A stretch of DNA of 64,000 bases, taken from Bradyrhizobium frederickii (GTDB lineage Bacteria; Pseudomonadota; Alphaproteobacteria; Rhizobiales; Xanthobacteraceae). The notes beneath the pieces were generated by a model, which did not search any database, was not told the origin of the DNA, and was given only the letters and a program-made list of their open reading frames with translations. Location: positions 310,001-374,000 of the forward strand of contig NZ_SPQS01000006.1 of assembly GCF_004570865.1 (NCBI RefSeq), written 5' to 3'. Within the stretch, counting starts at the first letter, position 1, and every line of letters starts with the position of its first letter. Position numbers and translations under genes: made by a program. This document shows positions 8,452 through 16,583 of the stretch, piece by piece.

Positions 8452-11016
8452 CTAGAATCGCAACCGCCGTGCCCATATCGGTTTCAGCAGTTCGAGCACG
8501 GTGAGCACCAGCAAGCCTGCGCCGAACGTCACCATGAGATCGTCCAGGTGCAGGGGACCGAAGCGAAACAGGCTGGACGCCGGCGGCCAGAACAGAGCCG
8601 CGGCGAGAACGAGCGTGATCGCCAGGAATATCCAGAGCAATGCCGGGTTCGGACGGAAGAAGGCGGACAGGAACGATGCGCTGAAGGACCGGTTGACCAG
8701 CACCAGCGCGACGATGCAGACGACGAGCGCGATGAAGGCGAGCGTGCGCGCCTCGTCGGGAGGAATGCCGGAACGAAGCGCGACGATGAAGATCGCGGCG
8801 ATCAGCGCGAACGCCAGAACACCCTGAAGAATGCTCCAGCCGACCAACACCCACGAGAACAGCTCCGCATCGGCGCGCCGTGGCGGACGCGCCATGACAT
8901 CGCGCTCCTCCCGCTCGGCTTCGAACACCAGCGAGCAGACGGGGTCGATGATCAGCTCCAGAAACGCGATGTGAACGGGGCCGAGGATCACGGGCAGCCC
9001 GAACACCAGGGGTAGCAGGGCAAGCCCCGCGATCGGAACATGGACGGCGAATATGAAGGCCATCGCCTTGCGGAGATTGTCGTAAATCCGGCGCCCGAGG
9101 CGGACGGATGCGACGATCGAGCCGAAATCGTCGTCGAGCAGAACGATCGAGGATGCCTCGCGGGCCACATCGGTGCCGCGGCCGCCCATCGCGACCCCGA
9201 TATGGGCAGCCTTCAGGGACGGCGCGTCGTTGACGCCGTCGCCGGTCATCGCGACGATCTCACCGTTGCGCTTCATCGCCTGAACGATCCGCAGCTTCTG
9301 CTCGGGCAGGACCCGCGCGAACACGTTCACGTTCCTGACGAGCGCCTCCAGCTCGCTCTCGTTCGCGAGCTTGATCTGCGCGCCGGTTACGACCTCTTTG
9401 ACGTCGAGCCCGGCCTGCGCGGCGATCGCCATGGCGGTCGCAGGATAGTCGCCCGTGATCATGACGACGCGAATGCCGGCCGAACGACATTCCGCCACGG
9501 CCTCGGGGACGCCAGGGCGAAGCGGATCGGCCAGCCCGACGAGACCGAGGAAGCGAAACGAAAAGCCTTCCTGCGAGGTCGGCAGACTCTCGCCGCCACA
9601 GCTCGCAGCGGCCACGCCCAGCACGCGTAGACCATTCTTTGCCATCGCCGCGACCGAATCGCGCATCGCCTCCTGCTGCGCACCATCCAGCTTGCAGAGG
9701 CGGGCAATCGCCTCGGGGGCGCCTTTCGCCGAAGCGAAGACGTCCTGGCGATGCGGCAACCGCCAGACCTGGGTCATCGCCAGCAGCTCGGGTCGCAGGC
9801 CGTAGGTGCGTATCAAGGTCGGAGCGCCGCCGGCTTCCTGATCCTTCGGCAGCTTCGCCTGCACGAACGTATGCAGGGCCTTCTCCATCGGATCGAACGG
9901 TTGCGGCGAGCTCGCCAGCACGCTGCAACGCGCCAGCTCGAAGAACTCTGCTCCCACAGGAGCGGGCTGCGATGAGCCAAGGCTCATGCTCGTCCCGTCG
10001 CGCAGCCTCAGTTCCGCAACCGACATCCGGTTCTGCGTCAGCGTGCCGGTCTTGTCGGTGCACAGCACCGTGGCGGAGCCAAGCACCTCGATCGCGGCGG
10101 CGCGCCGCGTCAGCACGCGCGCCTTTGAAATGCGCCAGGCGCCCATCGCCATGAACACCGTGAGGACGACGGCAAACTCCTCGGGAAGCATCGACATGCC
10201 GATTGCGATGCCCCCGAGCAGCGCCTGCAGCCAATCCCCGCGCAACGTTCCGTAAAGCAGGACGGCGGCCAGGCTGATCACCGCACCGCCGAGAAAGCAA
10301 AGCCGCACCAGCCGTGCGGTCTGTTGTTGCAACCGCGGCGGCTCTGCCTGCAAGCCATGCAGCGACAGTCCGATCTTCCCGATCTCGCTGCGAGGGCCGG
10401 TGGCCTCGACCTCGGCCAGGCCCTCGCCTCGCACGACCAACGAGCCTGAATACACAAAAGGCTGATCGTCGCCGCCCGGGCGATGCTCGGCCAAAGCGGC
10501 TTCGGGCGTCGGCGTTTTGACGGCCTGCTTGCGAACGGGGACCGACTCGCCGGTCAGCAGGGACTCGTCGACCGCCAGATCATGCGCGCTGACGAGCACC
10601 GCGTCTGCCGGCACCCGGTCGCCTTCGGCCAGGACGAGAAGGTCGCCACGGACGACCTCCCGGCCCGCGATCCGCCGCCGCTCCCCATCCCTGACCACGA
10701 GCGCGCGCGGACTGGTCAGCTCCCGCAGGGCTTCCAGCACCCGTTCGGTGCGGGTCTCCTGCACGATGGTGATCACGACGGAGATGCCGCCGAATGCGAG
10801 GAGCAGCAGCGCCTCGCGGAGGTCGCCGAGCAGGAGGTAAACCAGCCCGCCGCACAGAAGCAGCGCGAGCATCGGCTCGCGCAACACTTCGAGAACGATG
10901 CGCAGCGGCGTGCGCCGCTCCGCCCGAGGCAGCTCGTTGTAACCGTCCTGTTTCAGCCGCAGCCGAGCCTCGGTTTCGCTCAGCCCGCCGGAAATGCCGC
11001 GTTCTGCCTTGCTCAC
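8452..11016 (-). CDS. P2-type cation-transporting ATPase
   Basis: P-type ATPase of 854 residues that pumps a cation across the inner membrane. Visible elements are the actuator TGES (155-158), PEEF in transmembrane helix 4 (278-281), the phosphorylation site DKTGTLT with Asp321, and the hinge GDGVNDAP. No N-terminal heavy-metal domain is present, so it belongs with the Ca/Mg/Na-like P2 group and not the Cu/Zn exporters. Classical Ca pumps carry PEGLP at the helix-4 site, so PEEF marks a separate subgroup whose ion is uncertain. Its ATG overlaps the stop of the preceding small membrane gene by four bases, implying translational coupling. Confidence 0.88.
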   Translation of the reverse strand: MSKAERGISGGLSETEARLRLKQDGYNELPRAERRTPLRIVLEVLREPMLALLLCGGLVYLLLGDLREALLLLAFGGISVVITIVQETRTERVLEALRELTSPRALVVRDGERRRIAGREVVRGDLLVLAEGDRVPADAVLVSAHDLAVDESLLTGESVPVRKQAVKTPTPEAALAEHRPGGDDQPFVYSGSLVVRGEGLAEVEATGPRSEIGKIGLSLHGLQAEPPRLQQQTARLVRLCFLGGAVISLAAVLLYGTLRGDWLQALLGGIAIGMSMLPEEFAVVLTVFMAMGAWRISKARVLTRRAAAIEVLGSATVLCTDKTGTLTQNRMSVAELRLRDGTSMSLGSSQPAPVGAEFFELARCSVLASSPQPFDPMEKALHTFVQAKLPKDQEAGGAPTLIRTYGLRPELLAMTQVWRLPHRQDVFASAKGAPEAIARLCKLDGAQQEAMRDSVAAMAKNGLRVLGVAAASCGGESLPTSQEGFSFRFLGLVGLADPLRPGVPEAVAECRSAGIRVVMITGDYPATAMAIAAQAGLDVKEVVTGAQIKLANESELEALVRNVNVFARVLPEQKLRIVQAMKRNGEIVAMTGDGVNDAPSLKAAHIGVAMGGRGTDVAREASSIVLLDDDFGSIVASVRLGRRIYDNLRKAMAFIFAVHVPIAGLALLPLVFGLPVILGPVHIAFLELIIDPVCSLVFEAEREERDVMARPPRRADAELFSWVLVGWSILQGVLAFALIAAIFIVALRSGIPPDEARTLAFIALVVCIVALVLVNRSFSASFLSAFFRPNPALLWIFLAITLVLAAALFWPPASSLFRFGPLHLDDLMVTFGAGLLVLTVLELLKPIWARRLRF

Positions 11017-11180
11017 GTCTTCCGCCGCAGGCTCCAGAGACTTCCAGCCCCCACGATGGCCGTCACGAGCAGGACAGCGACGAAAGTCTGGATGATGGTG
11101 AAGTTCAGGGCATCACGCGCCACGAACAGGGCGGTGATTGCGCCGGCAATGACAAAGAGGATGCGGAAGATGATGCTCAT
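11013..11180 (-). CDS. small membrane protein coupled to the P-type ATPase
   Basis: Hypothetical protein of 55 residues (MSIIFRILFVIAGAITALFV...) with two predicted membrane helices and a basic C terminus ending SLRRKT. ATG at 11180 is chosen because GGAGA lies about nine bases upstream. An in-frame start at 11201 lacks this. The stop codon overlaps the start of the ATPase gene (ATGA), so the two are co-translated. A role as ATPase subunit or regulator is inferred only from this coupling. Confidence 0.65.
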   Translation of the reverse strand: MSIIFRILFVIAGAITALFVARDALNFTIIQTFVAVLLVTAIVGAGSLWSLRRKT

Positions 11181-11612
11181 GGCCGTGTCTCCAGTTGGCA
11201 TGACCTGGAGCCCACCTCACCCATCGACTTCAGGGCAGAACGCTGCTTCGGCAATCATGCAGGCGGACAGTACCGGCTGGCCTCCACACGCATTTGCGGA
11301 ATGTCAAACCGTTGCCTGAGACGCGATGTCGCTGATCCCGCGAACTCCGCCGCCGCCGCTTGCTTGTTGCTTTGCCTGTCCATGACAAGCGCGGCCGAAC
11401 GAGGGGCGTGTGGCTCGCATGCGAAAATGACGCCGCCGGCGGGAAATAAAGTTCCCGCCCTGCGGGAACCGGAATGATTCCACAATCGAAAACGTTTTAT
11501 TAAGAATCTCGCCCCTTATTAGCGCAAACACTTCGGCACAACCTCCACGATTTCCGTCAAAGTCCACGGACGGAGACGCGGACGAGTCGTGCCTGCTAAA
11601 GGGCGCCATCTC
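11181..11612. other. divergent intergenic region with alternative hairpins
   Basis: About 430 bases between the leftward ATPase operon and a rightward hypothetical gene. It holds two overlapping hairpins at 11438-11469 and an EcfG-like promoter candidate (GGAAT at 11471-11475, 17-base spacer, CGTT at 11493-11496) facing the rightward gene. No convincing gene is present. Confidence 0.5.
11438..11469 (-). terminator. terminator-like hairpin with an alternative pairing
   Basis: On the minus strand GTTCCCGC-AGG-GCGGGAAC (11469-11451) forms an eight-base-pair stem followed at once by TTTATTT, as in an intrinsic terminator. The second arm can instead pair downstream as GGCGGGAA with TTCCCGCC (11459-11438), so the two hairpins exclude each other. 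It lies about 260 bases before the small membrane gene of the ATPase operon. Confidence 0.45.
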
Positions 11613-12542
11613 ATGAACCTGCGAGCATCCATCGTCGCGACGTGCGTGGGCGCAGCATTCTTCGGGGCTGGCTACATGTGGAACTACCAGCCCGACATCG
11701 TCAATCCCGATGAAATATGGAGCATGTTTCAATCTGAGCACCGCAGGGCCCGAGCGGCGGTCTCTCGCGTGCTGATCGAGCCGCACTCAGCTCATTTCAG
11801 AGGCCTGCGAACGGTCGAGGCAGACGCTGCGAGATACGTATGCGGCGTTGTGAACGCGAAGAACAGGGCCGGCCACGCGATCGATGCCGCGTTCGTCTAC
11901 GCCGTGGCCAGCGACTTCGCCCGGGTCGACGACGACGGCCGGATTACCTCCCAACACTTTGCATACAAATCGTGCCCAACGGCGACCGAGGTCAGGACTG
12001 CCGAACAACAAATGCCGGTAACACCAGGCGCGCTGGCGGTGGCCAAGGCCGTCGGGAAGGTCATTCCCCCATCCAGTGGCGGCACGATGGAGCAACAGCT
12101 TGGCCAACTCGCGGCGCGGACAGCAGCAGTCGCACCGGGAGCGGCGGGCTCGCCCGGTCCGGTGAGGACAGGACCGGCCGGGACGGGACCGGCGCCGGCA
12201 GGGCAACCTTCTGTTTCGCAGATGAAGCCTGTACCGGACAGCGAACCGATCTGGCAGGCCGACCGGCCACCGGTCGCATGGCCGGCGCCGCCCTCAGGCC
12301 AATGCCCGGCAAAATCGACGCAGGAGCGGACGGCCGCTGAAGCCTTGGCTGTTGCGAAGGAGATCGAAGCGCGTTGGGAGCAGTCGAGAACATTGGAGGC
12401 TCCGACGAAGCGTGTATCGTCGGAAGAGATCAAGAGAGCACGCTGCGCGCTGCTTGCCATCGATCCCGCCGACAAGGACTATCCGCAGGCTTGGGCAGCC
12501 TTCGTGCGGCTGCGCAACATCGAACGAGACCTGGCCGGTTGA
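11613..12542 (+). CDS. hypothetical membrane-anchored periplasmic protein
   Basis: Protein of 309 residues of unknown function. An N-terminal hydrophobic segment (about 5-24) would anchor or export it. Residues about 50-110 (LIEPHSAHFRGLR...VCGVVNAKN...AFVYAV) resemble a small domain common in proteobacterial periplasmic proteins and lipoproteins, with a VCG.VNAKN signature. A linker rich in Pro, Gly and Ala (about 165-210) leads to a charged C-terminal domain with two Cys. ATG at 11613 is preferred because the hydrophobic segment follows it directly. It is not part of an obvious operon. Confidence 0.65.
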   Translation: MNLRASIVATCVGAAFFGAGYMWNYQPDIVNPDEIWSMFQSEHRRARAAVSRVLIEPHSAHFRGLRTVEADAARYVCGVVNAKNRAGHAIDAAFVYAVASDFARVDDDGRITSQHFAYKSCPTATEVRTAEQQMPVTPGALAVAKAVGKVIPPSSGGTMEQQLGQLAARTAAVAPGAAGSPGPVRTGPAGTGPAPAGQPSVSQMKPVPDSEPIWQADRPPVAWPAPPSGQCPAKSTQERTAAEALAVAKEIEARWEQSRTLEAPTKRVSSEEIKRARCALLAIDPADKDYPQAWAAFVRLRNIERDLAG

Positions 12543-12754
12543 GGCGCGACGTCTTCGGCTGTCGCTATGCCTGTTGCTGCAACGCAACTCTCGCGTCCTG
12601 CCGCCGACATGACGGCCGGTCCCACGATCGATCCGCACGGTCCATGCACAAATAGAGCGCGCGCCAGATTACACGCGGACATTGCGAAGATTTTCTGCAA
12701 CGCGTTCATCACGTGTGCTATCTAAAAGCGCTGCTTCGGAGTGATCCCCGCCCT

Positions 12755-13096
12755 ATGACGACCCAGCGGCCCATAAGCTCTGACGACGAGCACCGGGTGC
12801 TCCAGTTCAGGCCGCGCACCTCGCCTTCCCCTGCGGTCCACCGCGGTAGCGGTACCGTGCAGCCGATGCGCGTTGCGCCCGAACCGCTCGACCTGTCACG
12901 CTACGAGCAGCCTCGTGCCGAGCCGGACGATTTCCGTCATCGCATGCTCGCCAACATCGCGGCGCTGGCCTTCACGATCGCGTTGACCGCAATCGGAATT
13001 TGGCTCGCGGTCAGCATCGCCGACCTGCGCCGGACCCAGGATTGCGTGCTGATGGGCCGTCGCGACTGCGTCAAGATCACGACGCCGCATATCTAG
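12755..13096 (+). CDS. hypothetical single-pass membrane protein
   Basis: Unrecognised protein of 113 residues. A hydrophilic N-terminal half (MTTQRPISSDDEHRVLQFRP...) is followed by one transmembrane helix (about 68-92, ANIAALAFTIALTAIGIWLAVSIA) and a short tail, DLRRTQDCVLMGRRDCVKI, with two cysteines. ATG at 12755 is chosen over an upstream in-frame start at 12713 that lacks a ribosome site. A GC-rich dyad just after the stop (CCGCCGG...CCGGCGG) may act as a terminator. Confidence 0.65.
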   Translation: MTTQRPISSDDEHRVLQFRPRTSPSPAVHRGSGTVQPMRVAPEPLDLSRYEQPRAEPDDFRHRMLANIAALAFTIALTAIGIWLAVSIADLRRTQDCVLMGRRDCVKITTPHI

Positions 13097-13308
13097 GCCC
13101 GATCCGCCGGCGGGAGGGAGCTCCGGCGGGCATCCCCAGCCCCGTCCCCTCGCCTGCCCGGCTCCATTGAACTCAGGGCGGCGCTCCGATATACGGGCTT
13201 TCGACCCGGCCAGAGCGGGGGTTGAGGGCGTCATCAGGGCGCGATGCCCACCCACCGTGCCACTCTGGACAATCTGACAAATACCAGCAATATATCAAAG
13301 GCTTAGTG

Positions 13309-13596
13309 ATGTCCTCCACATTCGATCAGGTCGCCACGATCATCGCTGAAACCTGCGACATCCCGCGCGACACGATCACGCCGGATAGCCATGCCATCGA
13401 CGATCTCGGCATCGACAGCCTCGATTTCCTGGACATCGCGTTCGCGATCGACAAGCAGTTCGGTATCAAGCTGCCGCTGGAAAAGTGGACCCAGGAGGTC
13501 AACGACGGCAAGGCGACCACCGAGCAGTATTTCGTGCTGAAGAACCTGTGCGCCCGCATCGACGAACTGGTTGCGGCCAAGGGCGCGAGCGCGTAA
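13309..13596 (+). CDS. acpXL: acyl carrier protein AcpXL
   Basis: Specialised acyl carrier protein of 95 residues that carries the very-long-chain hydroxy fatty acid (C26-C32 type) destined for lipid A in Rhizobiales. The phosphopantetheine site is Ser37 in GIDSLDF. Length and C-terminal sequence ([22 protein letters not shown]) fit AcpXL better than housekeeping AcpP. It is the first gene of a five-gene cluster (acpXL-fabZXL-fabF2XL-fabF1XL-lpxXL) with near-zero spacing. The 212-base upstream region probably holds the promoter, but no box is recognisable. Confidence 0.93.
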   Translation: MSSTFDQVATIIAETCDIPRDTITPDSHAIDDLGIDSLDFLDIAFAIDKQFGIKLPLEKWTQEVNDGKATTEQYFVLKNLCARIDELVAAKGASA

Positions 13597-13606
13597 GCGC
13601 GCGGCC

Positions 13607-14077
13607 ATGCAACTCGAATACTTCCACATGATCGATCGCATCGTCGACCTCAAGGTCGACGAGAAGACGATCGTCGTCGAAGCCCAGGTCCCGAAGGAGA
13701 GCACCGTCTTCGAGGGGCACTTCCCGGGTTACCCCTTGATGCCCGGCGTGCTCCTGATCGAATCGATGGCGCAGGCCTCGGGCTGGCTCCAGCTCGGCGT
13801 GTTCAAGTTCGAGCGCATGCCGATCCTTGCCGCCGTGAAGGAGGCCAAGGTGCGCGGCTCGGTCTTCCCCGGCGACCTTATGAGCATCGAGGCGAGCCTC
13901 ACCTATGAAGGCTCCGGCTACGCCATGACCGAAGCCAAGATCAGGGTCGGCGGCAAGCTGCGGGCGAACTCGGCGCTGACCTTCACGCTGATCCCCTTCC
14001 CCAATGCGGATATGCGCGGATACATGGCGAAAGTCGCCGAGCGTGTCGGCTTTCCCCAACAGGCCGTCTCGCCATGA
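13607..14077 (+). CDS. fabZXL: 3-hydroxyacyl-ACP dehydratase FabZ-like (VLCFA pathway)
   Basis: Hot-dog-fold dehydratase of 156 residues, expected to dehydrate 3-hydroxyacyl-AcpXL during very-long-chain fatty acid elongation. The catalytic segment FEGHFPGYPLMPGVLLIESMAQ holds the FabZ/FabA active-site His and the GHFPG...PGV motif. It starts ten bases after acpXL, and its stop overlaps the start of the next gene (ATGA). The alternative, housekeeping FabZ, is unlikely given the cluster. Confidence 0.9.
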   Translation: MQLEYFHMIDRIVDLKVDEKTIVVEAQVPKESTVFEGHFPGYPLMPGVLLIESMAQASGWLQLGVFKFERMPILAAVKEAKVRGSVFPGDLMSIEASLTYEGSGYAMTEAKIRVGGKLRANSALTFTLIPFPNADMRGYMAKVAERVGFPQQAVSP

Positions 14078-15279
14078 TTGACACTGCTGCGAAGCCCGGC
14101 CAGACCGAAGTCTGGATCACCGGCATTGGCCTTGCGACCTCGCTCGGCGAGGGCCTGGACGCCAATTGGGCTGCGCTTCAGGAGAAGCGCATCAACGTCG
14201 ACGAGAAGGGCTTTGCGCCCTACATCGTGCATCCCCTGATGCCTGTTACCTTCGACAGCCAGATCCCGAAGAAGGGCGACCAGCGCCAGATGGAAGCCTG
14301 GCAGCGCATCGGCACCTATGCCGCCGGCCTTGCGCTCGACTCTGCCGGGATAAAGGGCAACAAGGACATCCTGTCGAAGATCGACATGGTGGTGGCCGCC
14401 GGCGGCGGCGAGCGCGACCTCAACGTCGACACCGGCGTCCTGACGGCCGAGGCCAAGGGAGCGAACGCGCCCGGCTTCCTCAACGAACGGCTGATGAGCG
14501 ATCTGCGGCCGACTTTGTTCCTGGCGCAGCTCTCCAACCTGCTCGCCGGCAACATCGCCATCGTGCACGGTCTTGGCGGCACCTCGCGCACCTTCATGGG
14601 CGAGGAAGTCGCTGGCGCCGATGCCGCCCGCATCGCGCTGGCGCGCATCGCCTCGGGCGAGAGCGACATTGCCCTGGTCGGCGGCTCGCACAACGGCGAG
14701 CGCAAGGACCTCATGGTCCTCTACGAATTCGGCGACTTCAACCTGAAGGACAAGTTTGCACCGGTGTGGGCGCGCAAGGACCACGCCGGCTTCGCGCTCG
14801 GCTCGGCCGGCGCGTTCCTGGTGCTGGAATCGAAAGCACACGCGCAAGCGCGCGGCGCAAAGCCGTTCGCAAGACTGTCGAGCGTCGTGGCCGATCTCGC
14901 CCGGCGCAAGCAGCCCGGCGACATGGCCGCGACGCTGGAGCAGCTCTGGGCCAAGCTGCCCAAGCGCGAGGGCAAGGGCGCGATCATCACGGGCGCGACC
15001 GGTGCGGAGCCGGCGACGAGCGAAGAGCGCGGCTTCCTGAAGGCTCACGCCGACTTTCCGGTGCGTTCGACCGGCACGATGTTCGGCCACACCATGGAGA
15101 CGCAATTCCCGCTCGGCATCGCGCTCGCCGCGCTGTCGATCTCGCGCGGTGCGCTGTTCCCGCCGAACGATTCCACCGGCACCGAGATTGAAATGCAGGG
15201 AGCACCCACCCAGATTGTGGTGGTGGGAGCCGGACACTGGCGCGGCGAAGGCATGGCGCTGGTCGAGGCAGTTGGCTAG
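14074..15279 (+). CDS. fabF2XL: beta-ketoacyl synthase homologue lacking catalytic cysteine (FabF2XL)
   Basis: Thiolase-fold protein of 401 residues homologous to KAS II. Its place second to last among the synthases matches FabF2XL of rhizobial VLCFA clusters. The whole protein contains no cysteine: the canonical nucleophile loop is replaced by GLGGTSRTFMGEE, and the first active-site His motif (NAHGT) by ITGATGAEPAT. A later GHT (STGTMFGHTMET) is retained. This pattern resembles chain-length factors that pair with an active ketosynthase. The partner is probably the next gene, so the protein likely sets chain length as part of a heterodimer. Confidence 0.88.
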   Translation: MIDTAAKPGQTEVWITGIGLATSLGEGLDANWAALQEKRINVDEKGFAPYIVHPLMPVTFDSQIPKKGDQRQMEAWQRIGTYAAGLALDSAGIKGNKDILSKIDMVVAAGGGERDLNVDTGVLTAEAKGANAPGFLNERLMSDLRPTLFLAQLSNLLAGNIAIVHGLGGTSRTFMGEEVAGADAARIALARIASGESDIALVGGSHNGERKDLMVLYEFGDFNLKDKFAPVWARKDHAGFALGSAGAFLVLESKAHAQARGAKPFARLSSVVADLARRKQPGDMAATLEQLWAKLPKREGKGAIITGATGAEPATSEERGFLKAHADFPVRSTGTMFGHTMETQFPLGIALAALSISRGALFPPNDSTGTEIEMQGAPTQIVVVGAGHWRGEGMALVEAVG

Positions 15280-15297
15280 CTCACCCGGGGGATCGAC

Positions 15298-16575
15298 ATG
15301 ACTGCACCACGCGACAAACTCGGGCGTCCCGTCGTCGTCGTCACCGGCATGGGGATCATGACCTCGCTCGGTGCCGGCAAGGCCGACAATTGGGCCAAGC
15401 TCGTCGCCGGCGAATCCGGCATCCGCACCATTACCCGCTTTCCAATCGATGGCCTGAAGACCACGATGGCCGGCACTGTCGATTTCGTCGGCGTCGAGCC
15501 GTTCTCTTCCACCGGCCTGTCCGAACGGATGGCTGAGCTCGTCACGCAGGAAGCGCTCGATCAGGCCGGCATCGGCGCCAAGGCCGATTTCCCGGGTCCG
15601 CTCTTCCTCGCGGTCGCGCCGGTCGAGGTGGAATGGCCGCAGCGCCGCGAGCTCGGCCGCGCCGTCGGCAAGCCCGACTTCACGTATGACGATCTGCTGC
15701 GGATCTCCGGCGGCGGCAAATACGCCGCTTATCATCACCGTTTCATGTTCGGCTCGGTCGCAGCTTACCTCGCCGAAACCTTCGGCACCAAGGGGTCGCC
15801 GATCTCGCTGTCGACGGCGTGCGCGTCCGGAGCCACTTCGATCCAGCTCGGCGTCGAGGCGATCCGACGCGGCGAGACCGATGCCGCGCTGTGCGTCGCC
15901 ACCGACGGCACGGTCAACCCCGAGGCCATGGTGCGCTTCTCGCTGCTCTCGGCGCTGTCGACCCAGAACGATCCGCCGCAGGCGGCCTCCCGCCCCTTCT
16001 CCAAGAACCGCGACGGCTTCGTGATGGCCGAGGGCGCCGGCGCGCTCGTGCTCGAAAGCTACGAAGCCGCCACCGCGCGTGGCGCAAAGATCCTGGGCGT
16101 GATCGCCGGCTGCGGCGAGCTCACCGATTCCTTCCATCGCACCCGCTCCTCGCCCGACGGCAAGCCGATCATCGGCTGCATGAACAAGACGCTGGCCGAC
16201 GCCGGCATGACGCCGGATCAGATCGACCACATCAACGCGCACGGCACCGCGACGCCCGAGAACGACAAGATGGAGTACAACACGACATCGGCCGTGTTCG
16301 GCGAGCTCCTGCAGAAGATTCCGGTCACCTCCAACAAGTCGATGGTCGGCCACACCATCTCGGCCGCCGGCGCGGTCGAGGCGATCTTCTCGCTGCTCAC
16401 GCTCGAGCATCAGCGCATTCCGCCGACGATCAACTACGACACCCCGGATCCCACCATCCTGTTCGACGTCGTCGGCAACAAGGCGCGCGATGCCCGCGTC
16501 ACCGCCGTGATGTCGAACTCGTTCGGCTTCGGCGGCCAGAACGCCTCGCTGATCCTGACCCGCGAACCGGCCTGA
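15298..16575 (+). CDS. fabF1XL: beta-ketoacyl-ACP synthase II-type (FabF1XL)
   Basis: Condensing enzyme of 425 residues with an intact Cys-His-His triad: Cys175 in STACASG, His in NAHGTATPEND, and His in NKSMVGHTISAAGAVE. The C-terminal segment NSFGFGGQNASLI is typical of KAS II. It elongates acyl-AcpXL with malonyl units, probably as the active partner of the preceding cysteine-free homologue. It lies 18 bases after that gene and 8 bases before the acyltransferase. Confidence 0.92.
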   Translation: MTAPRDKLGRPVVVVTGMGIMTSLGAGKADNWAKLVAGESGIRTITRFPIDGLKTTMAGTVDFVGVEPFSSTGLSERMAELVTQEALDQAGIGAKADFPGPLFLAVAPVEVEWPQRRELGRAVGKPDFTYDDLLRISGGGKYAAYHHRFMFGSVAAYLAETFGTKGSPISLSTACASGATSIQLGVEAIRRGETDAALCVATDGTVNPEAMVRFSLLSALSTQNDPPQAASRPFSKNRDGFVMAEGAGALVLESYEAATARGAKILGVIAGCGELTDSFHRTRSSPDGKPIIGCMNKTLADAGMTPDQIDHINAHGTATPENDKMEYNTTSAVFGELLQKIPVTSNKSMVGHTISAAGAVEAIFSLLTLEHQRIPPTINYDTPDPTILFDVVGNKARDARVTAVMSNSFGFGGQNASLILTREPA

Positions 16576-16583
16576 CCGGACGC

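Noticed and set aside
13918..16410. 830-codon open frame antisense to the fabZXL-fabF2XL-fabF1XL genes
   Set aside because: Long antisense frames are expected at this GC content. The sense genes have clear family motifs, and the antisense product is low-complexity.
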